From the NCBI GenBank assembly GCA_014871545.1, contig WGSR01000051.1, positions 1-9,051 of the forward strand: 9,051 nucleotides of DNA, in the 5' to 3' direction. This DNA is from Collinsella sp. (GTDB taxonomy: Bacteria; Actinomycetota; Coriobacteriia; Coriobacteriales; Coriobacteriaceae). Position 1 is the first letter of the stretch. Each line of letters opens with the position of its first letter. A model generated the notes under the pieces. The model saw only the letters and a list, made by a program, of their open reading frames with translations, was not told where the DNA came from and searched no databases. The translations under genes were made by a program, and so were the position numbers. This document shows, piece after piece, positions 1 through 5,037 of this stretch.

Positions 1-86
1 TGCTGATTCCCACCGGCACACTCATCTTGCCGGCGTTGCTTCTGTCCATATTGGGCCCGCTGTTGGGAGCAGGCGGGATGATGTAG
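1..86 (+). CDS. TadC-like type II secretion F-family protein, C-terminal end (partial)
   Basis: Only the last 27 complete codons are present, read from base 3 to the TAG at 84-86. They encode a hydrophobic tail, roughly LIPTGTLILPALLLSILGPL followed by a short Gly/Met end. A final membrane helix of this kind (a Pro/Leu-rich segment ending in a GP pair) is typical of TadC/TadB, the GspF-type inner-membrane platform proteins of the Tad pilus. The assignment also rests on position: the next gene, 10 bases downstream, is a Flp pilin, and its Shine-Dalgarno sequence overlaps this stop codon. The fragment is too short to exclude another polytopic membrane protein. Confidence 0.6.
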   Translation, partial: LIPTGTLILPALLLSILGPLLGAGGMM

Positions 87-96
87 GGAGGAATAC

Positions 97-330
97 ATGA
101 ACACGATGACTGACGTTGCTGGCAAGGTCTGGAGCTGGGCTGTTTGCCAGTCAATTCGCGCTCGCCAGCATGCCGGGGAGCTGCTGCAGGAGGAGAGTGC
201 GCAGGGCACCACCGAATACGCCATCTTGGTCGGCGTGCTCGTGGTGATCGCCATCATTGCCATTGTCGCATTTAAGGGCAAGGTCCAAGATCTATGGAAC
301 GCTATCAGCGAGGGCATCAACAGCCTGTAG
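97..330 (+). CDS. flp: Flp-family type IVb prepilin
   Basis: 77 residues, probably the major pilin subunit of the Tad pilus. The start is supported by GGGAGGA at 86-92. An N-terminal leader (residues 1-35, including QEESA) is followed by QGTTEY and an unbroken hydrophobic helix (about 42-59), then a short amphipathic tail ending in NSL. In Flp pilins the prepilin peptidase (TadV type) cuts four residues before the Glu-Tyr pair; that places the cut at A35|Q36, with Glu40 as the conserved +5 Glu and a 42-residue mature pilin. Ala replaces the usual Gly at -1, and the leader is long for Flp. It lies between a TadC-like gene and further pseudopilins. Family call is firm; the exact cut site is inferred. 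Confidence 0.88.
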   Translation: MNTMTDVAGKVWSWAVCQSIRARQHAGELLQEESAQGTTEYAILVGVLVVIAIIAIVAFKGKVQDLWNAISEGINSL

Positions 331-857
331 AGGGTAGGCGGCCTGTCGGCGCACTGCTGGTGTTTGCCTGTGTGGTTGTGGCGGTGGCAGTGGCGGTTTG
401 GGGGCTAAACGCCGCGCGGCAGCAGCGTCCTGGGGCCGCCTTCGATTCGGGCTCAGATTCGGCGGTGGCGTCTCAAAAAGATGAGATGCGAGATGCGGAC
501 GATTCGGATGTCGCTGTCACGGCGCAAACCTTTCTGCGGATGCTCGACAAGCGGTCTGGCACTGCGACGGATTCGCCTGAGGACAACGCGATTGCGGTCC
601 GGCTTGCATGGTCCGAGGACCGACCGATGACCGAGGCAGCGGCGGATATGTTACGCGCCTACCGCGAGGTGCCAACGGCCCAGCTCGCCCTGAGCGGCTA
701 TCTCGATATTAAGGGTAACGTATGGGGCGCCATTGTGCGCGATGGGCGCGGCTGGGTCGATATGGTGACGGTTGCCGCGGATACTGGCGATGCTTCGTGT
801 CGTCTGCGCGCGGTGCGCCTGGCCCCGCAAACAATAAGCTCAAAGGAGGGGTCGTGA
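294..857 (+). CDS. Single-pass membrane protein of the Tad locus, function unknown
   Basis: 187 residues if it starts at ATG 294, which overlaps the end of flp by 37 bases. No good Shine-Dalgarno precedes that ATG, so translation may be coupled to flp; a GTG at 360 is a less likely alternative because it would cut into the membrane helix. Visible parts are a basic N-terminus (residues 1-17), one strongly hydrophobic Val/Ala-rich helix (about 18-38), an acidic Asp/Ser-rich linker (about 48-75) and a probably external domain of about 110 residues with one Cys near the end. It has no prepilin-type cleavage motif and I do not recognise its family. The last codons contain the strong ribosome binding site AAAGGAGGGG (842-851) for the next gene. 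A role as an accessory pilus assembly protein is inferred only from position. Confidence 0.75.
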   Translation: MERYQRGHQQPVEGRRPVGALLVFACVVVAVAVAVWGLNAARQQRPGAAFDSGSDSAVASQKDEMRDADDSDVAVTAQTFLRMLDKRSGTATDSPEDNAIAVRLAWSEDRPMTEAAADMLRAYREVPTAQLALSGYLDIKGNVWGAIVRDGRGWVDMVTVAADTGDASCRLRAVRLAPQTISSKEGS

Positions 858-858
858 A

Positions 859-1077
859 ATGCATGACGTCCTGCGCGAGGAATCTGCCCAGGCGACGGTC
901 GAATACGCCATCGTCACGGTGGCGCTGTTATCGATCGTGCTGGCGATTGCGGGGCTTTGGCGTGCTGGCACCGATGGGCACTTGGCGGCGCTGGTTGAGC
1001 GGGCGGCATCCCATGGCGTTGCCTCGACGTCGGCTATCGACGCCGCTGCGGGCGCTAAGGACATCGCGTTGTATTGA
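859..1077 (+). CDS. Second Flp-like short pseudopilin
   Basis: 72 residues, starting one base after the previous stop and preceded by the strong site AAAGGAGGGG at 842-851. A 10-residue leader ending REESA is followed by QATVEYAI and a hydrophobic helix (about residues 16-33), so the predicted prepilin peptidase cut is A10|Q11 with Glu15 at +5. The motif closely matches the upstream Flp (QATVEYAI against QGTTEYAI), but the tail is different: a soluble Ala/Asp-rich segment of about 38 residues. Low-abundance relatives of this type in Tad systems are pseudopilins or minor pilins; which of these it is cannot be decided here. The 3' end overlaps the likely start of the next gene. Confidence 0.8.
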   Translation: MHDVLREESAQATVEYAIVTVALLSIVLAIAGLWRAGTDGHLAALVERAASHGVASTSAIDAAAGAKDIALY

Positions 1078-1549
1078 TATCGCGCGCGAGGACCGGGCGC
1101 AGTCTACGGTCGAGGCTGCTTTTTTGCTGCCGACGTTTCTGATGCTCATTCTTCTCGCACTGCAACCGGTGTGTTTGCTCTATACGCGCGCGGTCATGGA
1201 GTCTGCCGCTGCCGAGACCGCGCGGCTCATGACCACGACGACGGCGGAGGACGACGATCTTAAGGAGTTCACCCGCCGCCGGCTTGCCGCAGTGCCCAAC
1301 GTTTCGATCTTTCATGCCGGCGGGCCGTTGTCGTGGGATATCGAGCTTGGCCGGGCCGGTGCGGGTGGTGTCTCGTCCGTGTCCGTTTCCGGCGAGGTCA
1401 AGCCGTTGCCTGTGATCGGTGCGTTTGCGCAGGCTATGGGTGGTACCGCCGAGGGCGGCTACGTTGAGCTCAAGGTCGATGTCTCGTATCAATCGCGTCC
1501 CGAATGGCTGGAGGGAGATTATGATTCGTGGATTGCTGCATGGGATTAA
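1013..1549 (+). CDS. TadE-like pseudopilin
   Basis: The open frame extends far upstream, but the protein recognisable as TadE-like begins at EDRAQSTVEAAF, encoded from about 1088. I chose ATG 1013, which gives 178 residues, a basic 29-residue leader and a 65-base overlap with the previous gene. The only nearer candidate is a rare ATT at 1073, placed 11 bases after AAGGA (1057-1061). The predicted prepilin peptidase cut is A29|Q30 with Glu34 at +5, followed by a hydrophobic helix (about 35-57). The mature domain then has the charged helix expected of TadE (SAAAETARL) and a beta-rich C-terminal part. TadE-type proteins are processed minor pseudopilins needed for Flp pilus assembly. The family call is good; the start is uncertain. 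Confidence 0.78.
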   Translation: MALPRRRLSTPLRALRTSRCIDIAREDRAQSTVEAAFLLPTFLMLILLALQPVCLLYTRAVMESAAAETARLMTTTTAEDDDLKEFTRRRLAAVPNVSIFHAGGPLSWDIELGRAGAGGVSSVSVSGEVKPLPVIGAFAQAMGGTAEGGYVELKVDVSYQSRPEWLEGDYDSWIAAWD

Positions 1550-3674
1550 GCGTTTCTGGTCTAGATGCGTTTTGACGCGCCGTCCGAGCTGCCATCGCAA
1601 GCGAGGCGGCTTTATGGGCCGCGCCGGTATCGACCTGTTTATCGAAGACGGTGCCTACACCACGCTTTCTTCTGCCGTGGTCATCCTAGTGGTGCTCACG
1701 TTGTTGTTTTCGTCGACCGCGGCGATATGGAGCATGTCGCGTGCCGGGGATACCCAGGTGGCGGCCGATAGCGGCGCGCTGGCGGGTGCCAACGTGGTGT
1801 CGTCCTATCACACGGCTGCCACGGTGGTTGATGCGAGCATCTTGAGTCTGGGGCTAGCGGGGTTTGCCACAATCGGGACGGGCCTGGTTGCCATTCTCAT
1901 CCCAGGTGCCGAACCAGTTGCCGGCAATATGGTCGACACCGGGATTGAGATCATTAAAACGCGCAACAAGTTTGCCAAAAGCGCATCGGAAGGCTTGCAG
2001 AAAATCGAGACGGCTCTGCCGTATCTGATTGCCGCGCGTGCCACGCAGGCGGTGTCGGCGCAGGATACCGATAGTGTGGCCTATACCGGTACGGCGCTTG
2101 CCGTGCCCAGGACATCCGAGTCGGACTTCGCTGCGCTCAAAGGGTCAGAGATCTCGACCGATACCATTAAAGACACATCAGATGATTTAGAGCGTGCGGC
2201 CGAGGAGCTGCGGAAGGCTTCTGAGGACACGGCGAAGGCTAAAGAGCGCGCTTGGCTGGCGGATTGTGGCGGGTCTGACAAGGGCTCGGTCAGCAGCTGT
2301 TCTTGCATGTGGGAGCGTGTGAAAAGTCTAACGGATCTCTCTGGTGCTCAAAATCCGCATTACGCTTCGAGCGTTACGTGGGAACCGCAAGTGGCGCTCG
2401 ATCGCGCGAAGGCCTACTATCGCCAGCGCCTGGCAAATGAGAAACCGCTTGGCGAGGGTCCGGAAAAACAGGCAGATTCTGCTGCACGAAAGGTGTTCTT
2501 CGCTTATGCGGGCGAAGAAGTCGAGCGGGCATATATAACTGAAAAGGACGGCAAAGTTTCCGCCCGCATCCCTTTCCTTCCGCGAAATCCAGATGAGGCG
2601 CGGACGACTGAACTCTATACCGATGCGCGTTGGCCCACGAGTGAAGTAGATAAAGTTACCTATTTGCATTATGGGACTGACTGTCCAAATTACAAAAAAG
2701 GAAAGCCGGGTGGGCTGGCATCCGTCGCAGATTTTGACGGTCACGAAACGTGTAGCGAATGCCATTTCGGTGTGTCGTCTTTAGGGTACGTTGCGATTGC
2801 AACGACTTCTGTCGAAAGGGGCTTCGAGTACCACTTCGATAAGTTCAAAGAGGCTCTGGAAGACTACGTCGAATGCCGCAACAAAGAACTCGAACTTGAG
2901 CGTCAGACCGAGGATGAGGCCGACCGTGCGGGCAATGCGTTTGACCAGGCCATTAAAGCGCTTTCCGGCGAGCGCCCGCGTATCGCCCCACCTGGCCGCA
3001 ACGGCGTGGTCGCCTTTGCAGTTTCGGGTGACATTACCAGCCCCGATCAACTTAACTCCTCGTTTAACGCGGCAGTCAGGCTTGGCGATCGCGGTGCTAT
3101 CTCTGCCGCGGTGCTGGCGCCCGATGAGGCGACGGCGCAAAACAACGTGCTTTCGCGATTTTTCTCGACATTGAAGGAGCGCTCGGGCGGCGTTGCCGGC
3201 GTGCTCGACGGCGTCATGGATGTTTGGGGACGGCTACTCGTGGGATACGGTGATATCCAAGGCTCAGCCGACGAACTTATGGACGAGATGATTAAAGGCC
3301 TAGGAGGGGGCAGCGGCGCGTTGGGCTCCATCGCATCGTGGCTCGGCGATACCGTTTCGGCGTCCGTGGCGGCGCTGGGTTTGGAACCGTGCGACTTGCG
3401 CCTGCGAAAGCCGGTGCTGACCGATTCCGCCAATATCATTAAGAGTCCGGGGTCTGACATTGCGGGTCTCTCTCAAGCGCAAGACAAACTGCGAAGTATT
3501 CCGTTGGGCGTGACCGATCCCAAGGCGCTTTGCGAGGCGTTGGAATATCAAGTCGAACGCACCATTAGCGGTACGGTGTTCACACTTGCGGAGATTCCTC
3601 TGCCCGGCGGCGGCTCCATCCCGCTCACCGTCGATGTCGCCACGCTGGTTGGCGCTCTGGGCGGTGGGTCGTAA
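1521..3674 (+). CDS. TadG-like Flp pilus-assembly protein, large, with Cys/His motif
   Basis: 717 residues from ATG 1521, preceded by GGAGGGAG; the start overlaps the previous gene by 29 bases. A basic N-terminus is followed by EDGAYTTLSS (residues 42-51), a degenerate prepilin-type site lacking the +5 Glu, then a membrane helix (about 50-70). Next comes DTQVAADSGALAGAN (77-91), the Ala-rich signature found just after the helix in TadG/TadE-G-like proteins. A second hydrophobic stretch covers about 104-130. The remainder should lie outside the membrane: charged, probably coiled helices (about 207-249 and 445-480), Cys249/260/262, a putative metal site (His383, Cys388, Cys411, Cys414) and a Gly/Ser-rich C-terminal region (about 565-717). 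It is large for a TadG, and I see no von Willebrand domain. The gene ends in TAATG, sharing one base with the next start. Confidence 0.8.
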   Translation: MIRGLLHGIKRFWSRCVLTRRPSCHRKRGGFMGRAGIDLFIEDGAYTTLSSAVVILVVLTLLFSSTAAIWSMSRAGDTQVAADSGALAGANVVSSYHTAATVVDASILSLGLAGFATIGTGLVAILIPGAEPVAGNMVDTGIEIIKTRNKFAKSASEGLQKIETALPYLIAARATQAVSAQDTDSVAYTGTALAVPRTSESDFAALKGSEISTDTIKDTSDDLERAAEELRKASEDTAKAKERAWLADCGGSDKGSVSSCSCMWERVKSLTDLSGAQNPHYASSVTWEPQVALDRAKAYYRQRLANEKPLGEGPEKQADSAARKVFFAYAGEEVERAYITEKDGKVSARIPFLPRNPDEARTTELYTDARWPTSEVDKVTYLHYGTDCPNYKKGKPGGLASVADFDGHETCSECHFGVSSLGYVAIATTSVERGFEYHFDKFKEALEDYVECRNKELELERQTEDEADRAGNAFDQAIKALSGERPRIAPPGRNGVVAFAVSGDITSPDQLNSSFNAAVRLGDRGAISAAVLAPDEATAQNNVLSRFFSTLKERSGGVAGVLDGVMDVWGRLLVGYGDIQGSADELMDEMIKGLGGGSGALGSIASWLGDTVSASVAALGLEPCDLRLRKPVLTDSANIIKSPGSDIAGLSQAQDKLRSIPLGVTDPKALCEALEYQVERTISGTVFTLAEIPLPGGGSIPLTVDVATLVGALGGGS

Positions 3675-4150
3675 TGAGTATCCGCATGCGTCTGCGCGAG
3701 GAGCGCGCCCAAGCGACGGTGGAGATGGCAGTGGTTATGCCCGTTTTGCTGGTGCTGGCACTCATCGTGTACAACGTCATGATCTTTGCCAGCGCTGTCG
3801 CGCGCTTCGACCGCGTGGTGCCCGACATCGTGCTAGCGCATGCCGTGGCGTCGGAGGGGGAGGGCGACGAAAGCTCTGCCGATGCCTCGGCGACGGTTCA
3901 GACTCAAATTCTGAATGCCATGGAAGGCTATGACTTACAGATCGAAGTGTCGAGCGAGCAAGGCGCGAAGGCATCGGATGGTGGCCTGCTCTCCCTATCC
4001 GGTACGTTTAGGACCTACACCTGCACCATGCACTATGAGCCGTGGCCGACTTCTCTCAGCATCGCTGGCGTTCCGCTGGGGGCGCCGACAACGTTGTCGC
4101 ACGAGCGTGCGGTGACGGTCGATCCATGGCGTCCGGGGGTGGTCATGTGA
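3674..4150 (+). CDS. TadE-like pseudopilin (second copy)
   Basis: 158 residues. The ATG shares its A with the TAA of the TadG-like gene (TAATG), a typical arrangement for translational coupling. A short basic leader, MSIRMRLREERA, is followed by QATVEMAVV and a hydrophobic helix (about residues 18-38). The predicted cut is A12|Q13 with Glu17 at +5. The rest is a small extracytoplasmic domain with an acidic loop (about 61-71) and a beta-rich C-terminal half containing a single Cys (TYTCTMHY). The organisation matches TadE/TadF-type minor pseudopilins, and the TadE, TadG, TadE order is a plausible assembly module. Sequence alone does not show which member it corresponds to in characterised Tad systems. 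Confidence 0.82.
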   Translation: MSIRMRLREERAQATVEMAVVMPVLLVLALIVYNVMIFASAVARFDRVVPDIVLAHAVASEGEGDESSADASATVQTQILNAMEGYDLQIEVSSEQGAKASDGGLLSLSGTFRTYTCTMHYEPWPTSLSIAGVPLGAPTTLSHERAVTVDPWRPGVVM

Positions 4151-4506
4151 CCGCGGTCTCGTCCTACATCGCCTACGCGCGGGCACTCAACAGGCTGGGT
4201 TGGACGCCGGCCGAGTTTGCGGTGGCGGAGTCGTTTGTCGTGCGCCTGCGCGGCATGCTGGGACGGCGTCCGGTTGCCGCCAACGGCCTGCCGCTCGTCA
4301 TGGCGTTTCCACGCTGCTCTTCGGTCCATACGTGTTTTATGGCCTATCCCATCGACATCGCCTTCATCGATGCGCGCGGCTATGTCCTCGTATGCTACGA
4401 AAACGTACGTCCCTGGCGTATGTGCTCCTGCCCCGGCGCCTGGGCCGTACTAGAGCGCCCTTCAATCATTGTTTCGACCCCTGCTCTCCAACGCGTGCCG
4501 GCTTAA
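4147..4506 (+). CDS. DUF192-like small protein at the end of the Tad operon
   Basis: 119 residues from GTG 4147, which overlaps the previous stop as GTGA; ATG 4126 would add seven residues and is a fair alternative. The features of the DUF192 fold are visible: RLRGMLGR (33-40), a hydrophobic strand PLVMAFPRC (49-57), then CFMAYPIDIAFIDARG (63-78), which corresponds to the family's usual F-M-x-x-x-x-(L/I)-D-(I/V)-x-F-(I/L)-D pattern, and finally PGAWAVLE (96-103). The biochemical role of DUF192 is not established. This copy has no signal peptide or membrane helix, so it should be cytoplasmic. It has five Cys (57, 63, 83, 93, 95), many for its size. Its coupling to the pilus genes suggests a linked role, but that is inference. 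Confidence 0.72.
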   Translation: MTAVSSYIAYARALNRLGWTPAEFAVAESFVVRLRGMLGRRPVAANGLPLVMAFPRCSSVHTCFMAYPIDIAFIDARGYVLVCYENVRPWRMCSCPGAWAVLERPSIIVSTPALQRVPA

Positions 4507-4578
4507 GGGGCTGAGCGAAAAACTTCTTGCTGCCGGCTGATGCCTCTGACGTGCCGATTTATAGAACCGAGGCTGTGC

Positions 4579-4631
4579 TCAAAAACTTTTTTAAAATTCT
4601 CGGTTGACCGGAACGCGTCCTTGGTTATACT
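4579..4631 (+). promoter_or_regulatory. Stable-RNA promoter of tRNA-Phe with UP element
   Basis: The -35 is TTGACC (4604-4609) and the -10 is TATACT (4626-4631), with a 16-base spacer, predicting a start near 4638. The A/T block at 4581-4597 (AAAAACTTTTTTAAAAT) lies at -57 to -41 and matches 12 of the 14 specified positions of the E. coli UP-element consensus, in the right register. A 7-base inverted repeat AACCGAG/CTCGGTT (4565-4571, 4599-4605) encloses the A/T block and touches the -35; its meaning is unknown. The rest of the gap from 4507 to 4578 shows nothing clear, and no convincing terminator for the pilus operon. Confidence 0.85.
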
Positions 4632-4637
4632 AATCAA

Positions 4638-4652
4638 GCCTTGAAACAAGGC
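4638..4652 (+). other. Perfect hairpin in the tRNA-Phe 5' leader
   Basis: GCCTTG and CAAGGC form a perfect 6-base-pair stem around an AAA loop. It begins at the predicted first transcribed base and ends 11 bases before the mature tRNA 5' end, so it lies in the leader removed by RNase P. A competing palindrome, TCAAG-C-CTTGA (4635-4645), overlaps it. Confidence 0.55.
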
Positions 4653-4663
4653 ACACCTCAAAT

Positions 4664-4736
<73 letters not shown>

Positions 4737-4749
4737 CCTTGAATTGACT

Positions 4750-4783
4750 AGGACCTCTGCAAAGGGGTCCTTTTTCTTTTTTT
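4750..4783 (+). terminator. Intrinsic terminator of tRNA-Phe
   Basis: AGGACCTCT (4750-4758) pairs with AGGGGTCCT (4763-4771) to give a 9-base-pair stem with one T-G wobble, closed by a GCAA (GNRA) tetraloop. A T-rich run interrupted by one C (4771-4783) follows. It starts 13 bases after the tRNA 3' end. Confidence 0.92.
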
Positions 4784-4794
4784 GTGGGGTTCCG

Positions 4795-4842
4795 CGGAAA
4801 ATGCATCCCATTATTTTGACCCAGAGCGGGATGCGCTTTCCG
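4795..4842 (+). repeat. Long imperfect hairpin downstream of the tRNA terminator
   Basis: Bases 4795-4809 pair with 4828-4842 over 15 positions with one A/C mismatch and one T-G wobble; the inner arm is GCATCCC/GGGATGC and the outer arm CGGAAA/TTTCCG. The loop has 18 bases and no T run follows, so it is not an ordinary terminator. The wobble favours the + strand as RNA. It starts 12 bases after the tRNA terminator. It could be a dispersed palindromic repeat or part of a small RNA; neither can be shown here. Confidence 0.6.
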
Positions 4843-4912
4843 GCGCTTACTTCCGACGTGCGTGCACATCTCGTCGCACCATCCCGAGCCCGCCTGTTCC
4901 CAGATATTCCTC

Positions 4913-4930
4913 TCACTTTCGCGTCACTTT
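4913..4930 (+). repeat. Direct repeat TCACTTT spaced by one helical turn
   Basis: TCACTTT occurs at 4913-4919 and 4924-4930, eleven bases apart start to start, immediately before the palindrome at 4934-4945. Two identical half-sites on the same face of the helix upstream of a promoter resemble an activator site, but a 7-base repeat can also occur by chance. Confidence 0.35.
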
Positions 4931-4933
4931 ACA

Positions 4934-4945
4934 GACCGTTCGGTC
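4934..4945 (+). promoter_or_regulatory. Possible TetR-family operator
   Basis: GACCG-TT-CGGTC is a perfect palindrome of two 5-base arms, with ACA to its left. A GACC-N4-GGTC core is bound by some TetR-family regulators; E. coli NemR is one example. It overlaps the expected -35 position of the TATACT promoter for the GH5-rsmI-metG operon, where bound protein would block transcription. No regulator gene lies in this window. Confidence 0.45.
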
Positions 4946-4970
4946 GCCTGTCTGCATGCGCGGGTATACT
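4942..4970 (+). promoter_or_regulatory. Promoter of the GH5-rsmI-metG operon
   Basis: The -10 is TATACT at 4965-4970, predicting a start near 4977 and a leader of about 61 bases. The -35 at 17-base spacing (GGTCGC, 4942-4947) is poor and overlaps the palindrome at 4934-4945, suggesting a regulated or activator-dependent promoter. Between the tRNA terminator and this point I see no gene. Confidence 0.55.
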
Positions 4971-4999
4971 CAAATCGATAGATATGTCATGCAAGAGCG

Positions 5000-5018
5000 A
5001 TGCGGGCTTAGCCCGTAT
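5000..5018 (+). other. Leader hairpin just before the GH5 ribosome binding site
   Basis: ATGCGGGC-TTA-GCCCGTAT forms an 8-base-pair stem with one G-T pair and a 3-base loop. It ends five bases before the AAAAGGGGG run (5024-5032) that serves as Shine-Dalgarno, so it could modulate access to that site or protect the 5' end. Confidence 0.5.
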
Positions 5019-5037
5019 GATTCAAAAGGGGGCAGTG

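Noticed and set aside
722..1012. N-terminal extension of the first TadE-like frame
   Set aside because: It overlaps two better-supported genes in other frames, is Arg/Pro-rich shadow sequence, and lies far before the pilin-like motif.
1419..1520. Upstream start of the TadG-like frame
   Set aside because: It overlaps the TadE-like gene; ATG 1521 has a good Shine-Dalgarno and the extension is Arg-rich shadow sequence.
2751..2765. CSECH as a c-type haem attachment site
   Set aside because: It fits C-x-x-C-H formally, but it is a single site in a TadG-like protein and fits better as half of an H/C metal motif with His383 and Cys388.
4744..5037. Upstream extension of the GH5-like frame
   Set aside because: It would begin within the tRNA terminator; the GH5 homology and a good ribosome binding site begin at 5038.
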